Source: Flavobacteriales bacterium (GTDB lineage: Bacteria > Bacteroidota > Bacteroidia > Flavobacteriales_C > GCA-002722245). From it: 64,000 bases of DNA. The notes under the pieces are model-generated. The model was not told the origin of the DNA. It worked only from the letters and a program-made list of their open reading frames with translations, and ran no database searches. Position numbers and translations under genes: made by a program. Within the stretch, counting starts at the first letter, position 1; each line of letters opens with the position of its first letter. Positions 35,576 to 44,485 of this stretch are shown here, piece after piece. The stretch covers positions 62,001-126,000 of the forward strand of contig PBLA01000030.1 of assembly GCA_002722245.1 (NCBI GenBank), written 5' to 3'.

Positions 35576-36934
35576 TCAAGATATACTGGCAGTTAATCCA
35601 GTGTAGTTGTATGGTGATATTTGTTTTAATTCCTTTTTGATGTCTTCAGACACATCCAATGTTTCAATAAATTCAGCAATGGATTTTTCAGTAATGGTAT
35701 CGTTTGTTCTTGTTAATGCTTTTAAAGCTTCATAAGGTTTAGGATATCCTTCGCGTCTTAATATCGTTTGAATCGCTTCGGCGACAACAGCCCAGTTTTT
35801 TTCTAAATCTTCCTTTAGCTTATTTTCATTCAATAATAATTTACCTAAACCTTTAAGTGTGGAAGCCAATCCAATAATCGAATGTCCCACAGGAACACCA
35901 ACGTTTCTTAAAACTGTAGAGTCTGTAAGGTCTCGTTGGAGTCTTGAAATAGGAAGTTTAGCAGCTAAATGCTCAAAAATTCCATTTGCAATCCCTAAAT
36001 TCCCCTCTGAATTTTCAAAGTCAATAGGGTTTACTTTATGTGGCATTGCAGAAGAACCTACCTCACCATCTTTCAATTTTTGCTTAAAATAATCAATTGA
36101 AATATAGGTCCAGATATCTCGATCTAAATCAATTAAAATATTGTTAATTCGCTTCATTGCATCAAACAAGGCGGCAATGTTGTCGTAATGTTCAATTTGA
36201 GTAGTGGTTTGGGAACGGTTTAGTTTAAGTACATTATCAACAAAATGATTTGCAAATTCAATCCAGTTTCTTCCAGGAAATGCTACTTTATGTGCATTAA
36301 AATTACCTGTAGCTCCACCAAATTTTGCTGAAAAAGGAATTGCTTTTAATTGATCTAATTGTATCCGAAGCCTTTCTACAAAAACAAATATTTCTTTTCC
36401 AAGCGTTGTTGGCGATGCAGGTTGCCCATGTGTTCGAGCTAAAAGTGGAATGTTATTCCATTCTTTGGCATAATTAATTAACACATTAAGTACTTCATGC
36501 AGCATTGGGTAGTATACATCGTTCAATGCATCTTTTAAGGATAAAGGAATAGAGGTGTTGTTAATATCTTGAGAGGTTAAACCAAAGTGTATGAATTCCA
36601 ATGAGTCGGATAGTCCGAGAACAGACATTTTCTTCTTAATAAAATATTCAACGGCTTTTACATCGTGATTGGTTGTTTTCTCTATTTCCTTTACAGCCAA
36701 TGCATCGGCTTCAGTAAAGTTTTCATAAATAGCTCTTAGCTTAGGAAATAATTTACTTTCCACTTCAGATAATTGGGGGAGCGGAATTTCACAAAGCCCT
36801 ATAAAATACTCAATTTCAACTTTTACTCTGTATTTAATAAGTGCTGCTTCTGAAAAATAATTCGCTAGGTCTTTTGTTACCCTTCTATACCTTCCGTCAA
36901 TGGGTGAAATAGCAGTTAAAGTATTTAGTTCCAT
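35576..36934 (-). CDS. purB: Adenylosuccinate lyase
   Basis: PurB cleaves SAICAR and adenylosuccinate in purine synthesis. The 452-residue product starts MELNTLTAISPIDGRYRRV, the family opening, with TNHDVKAVEYFIK, FGLTSQDINN, ARTHGQPASPTTLGKE (catalytic His) and the flexible signature loop GSSAMPHKVNPIDFENSEGN, where the catalytic serine lies. Length is normal. A near-consensus TATATTTA box is visible upstream on the minus strand. It is transcribed alone, ending at the shared terminator. Confidence 0.96.
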   Translation of the reverse strand: MELNTLTAISPIDGRYRRVTKDLANYFSEAALIKYRVKVEIEYFIGLCEIPLPQLSEVESKLFPKLRAIYENFTEADALAVKEIEKTTNHDVKAVEYFIKKKMSVLGLSDSLEFIHFGLTSQDINNTSIPLSLKDALNDVYYPMLHEVLNVLINYAKEWNNIPLLARTHGQPASPTTLGKEIFVFVERLRIQLDQLKAIPFSAKFGGATGNFNAHKVAFPGRNWIEFANHFVDNVLKLNRSQTTTQIEHYDNIAALFDAMKRINNILIDLDRDIWTYISIDYFKQKLKDGEVGSSAMPHKVNPIDFENSEGNLGIANGIFEHLAAKLPISRLQRDLTDSTVLRNVGVPVGHSIIGLASTLKGLGKLLLNENKLKEDLEKNWAVVAEAIQTILRREGYPKPYEALKALTRTNDTITEKSIAEFIETLDVSEDIKKELKQISPYNYTGLTASIS

Positions 36935-37069
36935 GTCATCAAAATTAGGCCGTAAATATAATGAATTTAAAGGGTATTTACTTTACTGTTGAAAGCTATT
37001 GAAAACTTGTGAATTTGGAGAAAGAATGAACGCTGGATTTAGAACGAATTAGACAGAGATTTTTTTACA

Positions 37070-38188
37070 TTAAGGGGTTATGAAGAAGGTGTTCGATTTG
37101 AATGAAATACCATTTATAAATAATTCAATTCGGTGCTTCCCTGGGTAAATTTTTCGAGTAGATCGAATTTGAAGCGAATGTTTTTTTTTAAAATGAATTG
37201 ATTGGCCTTCTTTTAAGGATTTCGTTCTAAGTTTAAAAGTTTTTGGAGCCGTGCGGCCATTTGATTTCATAAAATGACAGATGTAGTCAATCATCAGTTG
37301 CTCTTCATGAGATCCGATATTCGTGATGGTAAATTGAAACAGAATGTAATCACCTATTTTAATTTTAGAAGAACTTAATTTAAAATCAGAAACTTCAATA
37401 TTGGGAGAAAGAGAATATCCTGCAATTTCAAGTGCTTTTTGATTTCCTTTTTTAAGTTCACTTCGAAGAGCATGTTTTACGATCCAGTTTGTGTTGGGAC
37501 GGTTTTCTTTCTTCCACTTCTCTAATGCATTTAAGGCAATTTCAGGATTATCTTTTGTGATATCATTGAGGTGGTTAGCAACTGATTTTTGAACGTATTT
37601 TGAGTTATCATCTTTTAAAAGTTCTAATATATCAAGGGTGATTTCAGGGTGTTTGATGAATCTATGAATTACTTGTGCCCATGGCAATCGAGGACGCAAC
37701 CCTTCAGAAACTAGCCTCCTAACATGATGATTATTGTTTTGAGTCCATTCTTTTAAAATGGATAATGTTTCATCAGGATAGTGAACGATAAAAGATCGAA
37801 TAGCAAATTCAGAAGTAAAACGCTTTGTGATTTCTTTTAATAAATCCATTGAAACGTGAAGAAATGCACGCTGACATCCTTTTTTTTCTACGAATATTGC
37901 AAAAGGCATGAAAATAAAGTTTTCCCAATTATTCGATTTTATTTCAATTTTTTCAACGCATCTTCTGATAATTAAGGCACTTTCCAAGAAGTTATTGGGA
38001 AGAAATTGGATCAACGCATTCGCGATACAATTTGCCCTACTTTTAAAGCTGTCATTATGAGAGAAAGAGGACGCTTTGTGTGAGAATTTTAGATGCTCAA
38101 ATGGAGAATACACATAGCTTATATGATATGCTATTGTTTGAACCAATTGTTTGTTGAAGACGTCTCTAATTAACGCATGATCACTCAT
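37070..38188 (-). CDS. AlkC-like DNA alkylation repair protein with C-terminal Ig-like domain
   Basis: The first ~265 residues are HEAT-like helical repeats of the AlkC/AlkD DNA glycosylase superfamily, with the characteristic HHVRRLVSEGLRPRLPWAQ and YVQKSVANHLNDITKDNP stretches. Residues about 270-372 form a beta-sandwich (KIGDYILFQFTITNIG, MIDYICHFMKSNG, KIYPGKHRIELFING), matching the Ig-like C-terminal domain known in AlkC. AlkC removes alkylated bases such as 3-methyladenine and 3-methylcytosine without base flipping. The combination makes AlkC more likely than AlkD. It lies alone between purB and the DUF4173 gene; both neighbours are on the same strand. Confidence 0.85.
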   Translation of the reverse strand: MSDHALIRDVFNKQLVQTIAYHISYVYSPFEHLKFSHKASSFSHNDSFKSRANCIANALIQFLPNNFLESALIIRRCVEKIEIKSNNWENFIFMPFAIFVEKKGCQRAFLHVSMDLLKEITKRFTSEFAIRSFIVHYPDETLSILKEWTQNNNHHVRRLVSEGLRPRLPWAQVIHRFIKHPEITLDILELLKDDNSKYVQKSVANHLNDITKDNPEIALNALEKWKKENRPNTNWIVKHALRSELKKGNQKALEIAGYSLSPNIEVSDFKLSSSKIKIGDYILFQFTITNIGSHEEQLMIDYICHFMKSNGRTAPKTFKLRTKSLKEGQSIHFKKKHSLQIRSTRKIYPGKHRIELFINGISFKSNTFFITP

Positions 38189-38250
38189 GTTCCCAAATTA
38201 AGTGTTTAACGGAGACAATAAAAGTCGTCACTTTATTTTTTTACTGAAAT

Positions 38251-39768
38251 TTAACGCTGAATATCAAAGTACGTAGCGGTTTGTTGATCCGACCAGTTCC
38301 AAGATAAAAAACTCTGTTTTTGATAATTGTGCTTAAATTTTTCAATTCTGTAATCTAAACGCTCAATGAGGGATTGATTTTTAGTCCATTTATACAAAAG
38401 TTTATATTTTCTGTAATCACGATTTTTATTGATAAGTAGTTTTCGGTGTTGATCCAAAATAGGAAGTGTTTTATCAGACAACGAAAGTTCAAACAAATAG
38501 TCAATCTGTTTGCTTTCAGCATGCGCTAAATTATGTTTAGTAATGATTACATCCCAATTAAAAAGCGAACTGATTAGTAAAATTAAGAACACAGCAATTG
38601 CGTTCGTTTTGAGTAAATAAGTATTTGTTTTTTTTGCTTTTACTTTAAAAATAAGTGTAGCTAAACCAAAAAGAGTGGCAGAAACAAAAATAACCACACC
38701 AATTCTTTTGTAAGCAAGGCCATGATGAATAACATAATGGTACACCCTCATTAAAACAGAACAGGTTAGCAGAACGTTTTGACAGATCCAAACATAGGTG
38801 GCTATTTTTAAGCTTTTATTTTTAGGATAAAAATTGAGGTTTTTTCTAAAAATATAGAGAACGATGATTGCAGAAAGTATAATACTAAAAATTAAAATCC
38901 ATGTTCCTTTGTGCAACATACTGGAATAATCACTATTCATTGCATTTCTCTCCAAGAAGAAAACATTAATATCAAGTAGGTTTACACATAATAGAAGAGC
39001 ATTAAGGGCAATTAGCGTAATCAGGGCCATTCTAAATTCTGTTTTTAGCGCAATCATTGAGGCGCTTTTCTTTATTGATGCTGAATTTAATGGCTGTTTT
39101 TCCCTTTGAAGATTGTTGTTCTTGAGTGGTTCATTATTATCAAACAAATGTAAAGATTGGTAATAGTAAATTCCAATTCCAGTCAATAATCCAAAGCCAA
39201 TAAACAGAAAACGAGCAAAAGGATAATGCTCAAAAATATGCGATAAGTAATCCCCTAAATTTTCAAAAATAATATTTAGCTTATTTGCAAAAACAGGATT
39301 TGCAGAGCTGTATATAATTGTAAACAAAATTGTAATACCTAGGGGGATTACAGCTAGCTTAAACCACTTCCATGCTTTACCGGATAAGCCGGTGTCAGGG
39401 ACTGAGAAAAAACTGTTTTTTCGAAATGGTGAAGTTATTATACTCAGGAAGCCACTTGGAATAAGAAGATAAATTGTTTTAAGTTGTTTTTCCATTAATG
39501 AGGCCACGAAAAGAAAAACAGAGGAAAACAGCATGATTTTACTGAATAATGAATTGTGGTAAAGTACACCTGCACTAGAAAAAACGATTCCTAAAAGTGC
39601 AAGGAGCGCTTGTTTGTTGTTTTTAGTAGTTGGATTTTGAAGGAAGAGTAAACCTCCAAAGATCAAAACAAATAGAGTGAGGTTGATGCCGAACTTTTCT
39701 TGCCAGAAGAAAATATTAAACAAAATTGTAAAAAGAATGACCGAAATTCCCTGAGGTAACTTTTTCAT
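38251..39768 (-). CDS. DUF4173 multi-pass membrane protein
   Basis: The 505-residue product has about 12 predicted membrane segments distributed over residues 1-415. The region GLSGKAWKWFKLAVIPLGITILFT...SSANPVFA matches what I know of the DUF4173/DUF4153 family. The C-terminal 90 residues are soluble and highly charged (LDQHRKLLINKNRDYRKYK, ending SWNWSDQQTATYFDIQR). No function is known for the family, and nothing in the context suggests one. The assignment is from the pattern and from size. Confidence 0.7.
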   Translation of the reverse strand: MKKLPQGISVILFTILFNIFFWQEKFGINLTLFVLIFGGLLFLQNPTTKNNKQALLALLGIVFSSAGVLYHNSLFSKIMLFSSVFLFVASLMEKQLKTIYLLIPSGFLSIITSPFRKNSFFSVPDTGLSGKAWKWFKLAVIPLGITILFTIIYSSANPVFANKLNIIFENLGDYLSHIFEHYPFARFLFIGFGLLTGIGIYYYQSLHLFDNNEPLKNNNLQREKQPLNSASIKKSASMIALKTEFRMALITLIALNALLLCVNLLDINVFFLERNAMNSDYSSMLHKGTWILIFSIILSAIIVLYIFRKNLNFYPKNKSLKIATYVWICQNVLLTCSVLMRVYHYVIHHGLAYKRIGVVIFVSATLFGLATLIFKVKAKKTNTYLLKTNAIAVFLILLISSLFNWDVIITKHNLAHAESKQIDYLFELSLSDKTLPILDQHRKLLINKNRDYRKYKLLYKWTKNQSLIERLDYRIEKFKHNYQKQSFLSWNWSDQQTATYFDIQR

Positions 39769-39847
39769 GTTAGTATAAATTGTAATTGTTTTTTTTCATT
39801 GTGAAGTTAGTTTGAGAAAAGATTCAAATAGATTAAGAAAACCTTTT

Positions 39848-39877
39848 TTGTGTTAACGATTGTTAATTGTATTTTAG
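39848..39877 (+). promoter_or_regulatory. Promoter of tRNA-Leu
   Basis: TTG at 39848-39850, a 19-base spacer and TATTTTAG at 39870-39877 fit the Bacteroidota TTG-N19-TAnnTTtG layout with one mismatch, and place the transcription start about 15 bases before the tRNA. The same TATTTTAG octamer precedes fbaA and argS. Confidence 0.55.
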
Positions 39878-39898
39878 CGTTCTAGTTCTTTATTCGAT

Positions 39899-39980
39899 GC
39901 CCTGGTGGTGAAATTGGTAGACACGCAATCTTGAGGGGGTTGTGGCAACAGCCGTGCTGGTTCGAGTCCAGTCCAGGGCA
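39899..39980 (+). tRNA. tRNA-Leu (anticodon GAG)
   Basis: The acceptor stem GCCCTGG pairs with CCAGGGC, followed by discriminator A at 39980. The D-arm holds GTGAAATTGGTAGACAC, the anticodon arm CAATC-TTGAGGG-GGTTG gives anticodon GAG at 39933-39935, a class II variable arm follows, and the T-arm holds TTCGAGT. CCA is not encoded. The 14-base 3' end is repeated twice more downstream. Confidence 0.95.
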
Positions 39981-40250
39981 CATAAATAGCGACTTAGGTC
40001 GCTTTTTTTGTGGTTTGGATTAGACGAGAACCTTGGTTCGAAACGAGCATAGCGAGTTCGCGAATACCTTTTTTTTGAGGACAAATGATGAGCAATCCAG
40101 TCCAGGGCACATAAATAGCGACTTAGGTCGCTTTTTTTGTGATCTGGATTAGACGAGAACCTTGGTTCGAAACGAGCATAACGAGTTCGCGAATACCTTT
40201 TTTTGAGGACAAATGATGAGCAATCCAGTCCAGGGCACATAAATAGCGAC
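39967..40250 (+). repeat. Tandem repeats of the tRNA-Leu 3' tail plus terminator
   Basis: The 3' end of tRNA-Leu (TCCAGTCCAGGGCA) and the following terminator recur with periods of 129 and 128 bases: the shared block begins near 39967, 40096 and 40224. Each full unit holds the tRNA tail, the hairpin AGCGAC-TTAG-GTCGCT with a T run, a GAACCTTGGTTCGAAACGAG segment, an imperfect dyad GAGCATAGCGAGTT, and an AT-rich link. The third copy breaks off after AGCGACTTA, so it is partial and its terminator is lost. Two units differ at a handful of sites (for example GGTTTGG versus GATCTGG). Confidence 0.85.
39988..40009 (+). terminator. Terminator of tRNA-Leu
   Basis: AGCGAC and GTCGCT pair around TTAG and are followed by a run of T. 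A second intact copy lies at 40117-40138 inside the tandem repeat. Confidence 0.85.
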
Positions 40251-40387
40251 TTAAGTTTTTCAAATGACTTAAGGACGATATTCTTTCGTGTCGAATCATC
40301 ACAACTGTAGAAGAAAAAATGTTGGACTTAATATGGATGTCAAATAACATTTTATAGCGTGTTTTCATCATTAATTAGTACATTTAA

Positions 40388-42712
40388 ATGCGTTTGATTA
40401 ATCGATTTCTTTTGGTACGAAAATTCTTCTTCTTTTTATTTCTTGTTCCATTTGTTCCGTTGATTGCTCAAGATTCTCTATCTTTTGACCAATTGGAATG
40501 GAGAGACCTCATGAATATACAGGTTACCTCTGCCGGTAAAAAAGCTCAGAATGTAAAAGATGCACCGGCCAATATTATTGTAGTGACCAAAGCGCAAATT
40601 GAGGAAAGAGGTTATCTTACACTTCAAGAGGTTTTTAGGGATTTACCGGGGTATGATTTTGCAGTTGGAACACCTTCGGGTGAGTATCCTACGCATTTTC
40701 TATTTCGAGGAATTGGAGACGTAGGACAAACAAAATATGCACTATACCTTGATGGAGTTCTTCAAAATGATATTTCAAACGGTTGGTTTAGGCATATAGG
40801 ATATAATTTTTCTTTAAGTAATATTGAACGTATTGAGGTGGTAAGTGGTCCAGGTTCTGCATTGTTTGGTTCGAATGCAGTTGCGGGTTTTGTAAATATC
40901 ATTACTAAACAAGGATACAAGAACAAAAACAAACGATATGAAGCGGTTTCGAATTCTTTTGTGGGTAATAACAATACCTATCATCAAGATTTTAATGGTT
41001 GGGTTCGGTTAAAAAATAAAACTTCGGTCAGTTTTACAGGACGATATTTTCAGTCAGATGGAGATAATGGTATTGGTCGATTCGATCCTGGGAATTACTT
41101 TCAAAATAATTTTGAACCTGATTCTGTGAAATTGAGATCAGGTAGTTTAGCACTCAATGAGAAAACCGAGAGTGGGTTGCCATTGCCTTTGAATAGCGGC
41201 TTTAAGACGAGTGTAAATGACTATTATTTCAGGTCAAAGATAAATTACAAAAATTTTGATATTTCGGCTTCCCACTGGGAAAAGACGGAAGGGCTTGGAA
41301 GTTATGTTGTGGGTTATGAATATTTTACAAACGATGATGAGAAAGATTATTTGGCAAATCATTCGGGACGATCATTTCAAATGAAGTATACGTTTTCCCC
41401 TTCCGATATTATTTCTTCTATGTCCAGAACATATTTTCTTTCCCAGAAAGTAAAGCCTGAAACTGGATTTTCTTACACCTATCAATCCCAAGATATTAAC
41501 ACAAGTGATACAATTGTGCCAAATTATAAGAAAACCTATGAGAGTGAGGGATATTTGATTGGGCTGGAAGAGCAACTTAATTTTAAATTTAATTTAAAGC
41601 ATCATTTAATCTGGGGATTTCAATTTGAACAGAAAATAAGAGAGTTTTTTAATATTAATTATTTTACAAAAGAGGACAGTTCTAATTTGTCATTAATTAA
41701 TCAAAGTATTGAATTACGTCCGGTGTTTTTCTCTGCTAATGGTGCCTCATTTGTTCAAGATGAATATTGGTTGAGTGATAAACTAGTGCTTACTTCTGGA
41801 TTACGATTTGACGTAGACGAGTTTTATGGTGCAATTTTTAATCCTCGAGCAGCACTTGTATTTTCCCAACAACACGGGCTGAATTTTAAGGCGCTTTTTG
41901 GTCAAGGATATAAGCCACCGACGATTTTTGAATTGTATGACGAGTGGAGAGGTTATTTTGATTTAGAGCCCGAAATTATTCAAACCTGTGAGGTCGAATT
42001 AAGTTATTTAAAAGCGAAGTGGGATGTGACATTAAATGCTTTTTACAATGATTTAAAGAATATGATTGTCGTTGCAGAGAATCCAGACGCGATTCGATAT
42101 CCAATTGGAGAAAATGGTCAAAAAGAAGAGTTTTTTCAAAATATAGGAAGTATTAATATGTTAGGGATTTCTTTACGTTCAAACTGGCATCCTTCTAAAA
42201 ACTGGTTAATTAATTGGAATTATCAGACAATATCAAATGGTGCATTTGAATCAATTGATAACACAGCACGACATCGGTTTAATTTTGTGATTAATTATAG
42301 AGGATTTAAGTATTTAAATCTAAATCTCAGAGGGAATTGGTCTGGGAAAATAAAAGCACCAAGTACTAATTTATATTTTCAGCAAAAAACAACTGGATCA
42401 ATTGAAAGTGTGGGGTATGATTATGTGACGGAGCAACAGCCGGATGGATACCTAGATGGTCATTTTTTGCTTCATCTAACGTTAACAGGAAAAAATATTA
42501 ATGTGGGTAAAAACCTAATCGTTGAACCTTTCTTGAAGATAGATAATTTACTCGACGAGCAATACGCTTATATGGGAAGGCAATCAGGAAGTGGAATTCG
42601 TCCGGTGTCTAGTATTCAAACATCAATTACAAATCCAAATGGTTTTATTCCTGCTTATCATCCTCAAGCGGGTAGAGTTATTTTAGGTGGTTTACGATTA
42701 AAGTTTAACTAG
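40388..42712 (+). CDS. TonB-dependent outer-membrane receptor
   Basis: The 774-residue product has a signal peptide (1-28, ending LIAQ), no N-terminal carboxypeptidase-like domain, and a plug (about 50-190) with VTSAGKKAQNVKDAPANIIVV, TLQEVFRDLPGYDF, LFRGIGDVGQTKYALYLDGV and IERIEVVSGPGSALFGSNAVAGFVNIITK segments. A 22-strand barrel follows, ending in an RVILGGLRLKFN C-terminal strand. The compact form is unlike SusC and fits import of a metal chelate, cobalamin or small molecule. It stands 67 bases upstream of the six-gene glycan/small-molecule operon on the same strand, so co-regulation or uptake of a related compound is possible, but this is inference. Confidence 0.9.
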   Translation: MRLINRFLLVRKFFFFLFLVPFVPLIAQDSLSFDQLEWRDLMNIQVTSAGKKAQNVKDAPANIIVVTKAQIEERGYLTLQEVFRDLPGYDFAVGTPSGEYPTHFLFRGIGDVGQTKYALYLDGVLQNDISNGWFRHIGYNFSLSNIERIEVVSGPGSALFGSNAVAGFVNIITKQGYKNKNKRYEAVSNSFVGNNNTYHQDFNGWVRLKNKTSVSFTGRYFQSDGDNGIGRFDPGNYFQNNFEPDSVKLRSGSLALNEKTESGLPLPLNSGFKTSVNDYYFRSKINYKNFDISASHWEKTEGLGSYVVGYEYFTNDDEKDYLANHSGRSFQMKYTFSPSDIISSMSRTYFLSQKVKPETGFSYTYQSQDINTSDTIVPNYKKTYESEGYLIGLEEQLNFKFNLKHHLIWGFQFEQKIREFFNINYFTKEDSSNLSLINQSIELRPVFFSANGASFVQDEYWLSDKLVLTSGLRFDVDEFYGAIFNPRAALVFSQQHGLNFKALFGQGYKPPTIFELYDEWRGYFDLEPEIIQTCEVELSYLKAKWDVTLNAFYNDLKNMIVVAENPDAIRYPIGENGQKEEFFQNIGSINMLGISLRSNWHPSKNWLINWNYQTISNGAFESIDNTARHRFNFVINYRGFKYLNLNLRGNWSGKIKAPSTNLYFQQKTTGSIESVGYDYVTEQQPDGYLDGHFLLHLTLTGKNINVGKNLIVEPFLKIDNLLDEQYAYMGRQSGSGIRPVSSIQTSITNPNGFIPAYHPQAGRVILGGLRLKFN

Positions 42713-42779
42713 TACCTTTCAATAAGTTTGATTTAATGGCTATTTTTATAAACAGTGTCAAAAGATAGGATTACTCTGA

Positions 42780-43682
42780 ATGCAACAGTCAAAAGATATT
42801 TCGATAATAACTCCTGTATACAAAGCTGAAAAGATTGTTGCTGAATTGGTTGCTGAAATAATTAGGTCTATAGAACAAGAAACCTTGAACTATGAAATAA
42901 TTCTTGTAGAGGATGCCTCACCAGACGCTTCTTGGAAAGCAATACAAAATGCATGTGCCTCAAACTCAAATATTAAAGGTGTACGACTTGAAAAGAATTT
43001 TGGCCAGCATGCTGCTATTCAATGCGGTTTAGAACAGTGCGTAGGAGATTTAGTATTTGTGATGGATTGTGATTTACAACATCAACCAAGAGACTTTCAA
43101 AAATTTCTAGAATCAATAAAACGAGAGAATACAGATTTTGTAGTAGGAATTCATCAAAAGAGAAATCATTCATTTTTTAAGAATGTAATCGCTTTTATTT
43201 TTTACAAGCTATATGGTGTGTTTATCGGGGAAAATCAGGTTTCCTTTGGTAAGGAATTGAGTAATTTCACACTTCTCAAAAGAAATGTTGTGGATGAATT
43301 AGTTTTAAAGCGAAGAAAGGGGGCACATTTTTTAATGAACTTAAGAACGATAAAACAAAACTATTCTGTTGTTCATATTGAACATTCAAATCGGTTTGAG
43401 GGGAATAGTTCGTATTCTTTTATAAAACAATATAAACATGGTTTGGAGGGATTGGGAGTACATACTCATTTGGGATCTTTCAACATGATTTTTGTATTTT
43501 TTGCAGTTTTATGTCTTGGAGGAGTATTTATGATTAACAATTTCCTTTTCATCCCTGGTGTAATATTCTCATTTATAGGCTTAATTATGCTTATTTTAGC
43601 CTACTCGGTGAGGCGTTTTAATAGGATTTTGGAAAATGCTGAACCGCAACAGATTTTCAGGATTCAAGAGGTGCTTAATTAA
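42780..43682 (+). CDS. GT2 glycosyltransferase with two C-terminal membrane helices
   Basis: The GT-A fold covers residues 1-220: ISIITPVYKAEK, LVEDASPDASW, KNFGQHAAIQCGL, the metal-binding FVMDCDLQHQP (96-103). Two membrane helices (about 232-280) and a short basic tail follow. This is the ArnC/GtrB/DPM1 layout, whose members transfer a sugar from a nucleotide to polyprenyl phosphate at the cytoplasmic face. It is the first gene of a tight operon (gaps or overlaps of -4 to +2 bases onward), and its product could make the lipid-linked sugar on which the other enzymes act. Donor and acceptor cannot be read here. Confidence 0.85.
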   Translation: MQQSKDISIITPVYKAEKIVAELVAEIIRSIEQETLNYEIILVEDASPDASWKAIQNACASNSNIKGVRLEKNFGQHAAIQCGLEQCVGDLVFVMDCDLQHQPRDFQKFLESIKRENTDFVVGIHQKRNHSFFKNVIAFIFYKLYGVFIGENQVSFGKELSNFTLLKRNVVDELVLKRRKGAHFLMNLRTIKQNYSVVHIEHSNRFEGNSSYSFIKQYKHGLEGLGVHTHLGSFNMIFVFFAVLCLGGVFMINNFLFIPGVIFSFIGLIMLILAYSVRRFNRILENAEPQQIFRIQEVLN

Positions 43683-43684
43683 AC

Positions 43685-44485
43685 ATGTATTCATACGGAT
43701 TTGATAAACAAAATAAAAACCAAGAGCTAATTTCTGAGAGCTTATTCCTCAATGGGTATTATGTGTTGAAAAACGTTCTTCAGTCTGAAGAGCTAAAAGA
43801 AATTCGTGTTAAAATTGATAAGTATTTACTTCAACAAGAATCAGTATTCACCAACAGAGAATTAGAATCCATTGGAGAAGTTAATCAGTTAAGAGCTCCT
43901 ATTCAATATGATGAAGTGTTTTTAAACATTTTAATGAAACCGCAAATTATTGATTTTGTAAAAGGTCAATTAGGAGAGTACTACATACTACAGCAACAAA
44001 ACGCTGTGGTTAATCAACCCAATTCTGAGCACCATCAATCAGCTTGGCATAGAGATTTACCTTATCTGAATTTAACCAGTTCAAAATTGTTAGCGGTTAA
44101 CGCATATTTCTGTATTGATGAATTTAACCCTAGGACAGGAGCAACATTTTTTGTGCCTCATACCCACAAAGCTGATTTTTTTCCAAGTGATCAATTTTTA
44201 AAGAATAATGCAATTCAAGTGAATGCAGAAGCTGGTGATGTTATTTTGTTTGATACTATGATTATACACCGAGCAGGTGAGAATATCTCTGATTACAAAC
44301 GAAGAGGGATTAATAGTGTTTTTTCTCGATCAATAATTCGCCAGCAAATTGATTATAGTGTCCTATTAAAGGACAAGTATCAAAATCATTCTCAGGAAAT
44401 TCAGCAAATACTAGGGTTCGATTGCGCTTCACCTAGTTCTGTAAAAGAATTCCGACAAAGATTTTTATATCGTAAATCGAAATGA
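43685..44485 (+). CDS. PhyH-family Fe(II)/2-oxoglutarate dioxygenase
   Basis: The double-stranded beta-helix core is recognisable from the iron-binding WHRDLP (His122, Asp124) and the distal His195 in MIIHRAGEN, followed about 11 residues later by an Arg (206 or 207) that should bind 2-oxoglutarate. PhyH relatives hydroxylate, halogenate or desaturate small molecules. The 266-residue length is normal. It begins two bases after the GT2 gene and ends in an ATGA overlap with a second oxygenase gene. The substrate is unknown. Confidence 0.85.
   Translation: MYSYGFDKQNKNQELISESLFLNGYYVLKNVLQSEELKEIRVKIDKYLLQQESVFTNRELESIGEVNQLRAPIQYDEVFLNILMKPQIIDFVKGQLGEYYILQQQNAVVNQPNSEHHQSAWHRDLPYLNLTSSKLLAVNAYFCIDEFNPRTGATFFVPHTHKADFFPSDQFLKNNAIQVNAEAGDVILFDTMIIHRAGENISDYKRRGINSVFSRSIIRQQIDYSVLLKDKYQNHSQEIQQILGFDCASPSSVKEFRQRFLYRKSK

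Noticed and set aside
39967-40250. Possible CRISPR array
   Set aside because: The period is 128-129 bases with nearly the whole unit identical, there are no short spacers, and the unit contains the tRNA tail and a terminator. No cas genes are nearby.
39890-40371. Minus-strand reading frames with repeated RYLCALDW and RTRYARFEPRF segments
   Set aside because: They are antisense to the tRNA-Leu gene and its tandem tail repeats; the protein repeats simply reflect the DNA repeats.
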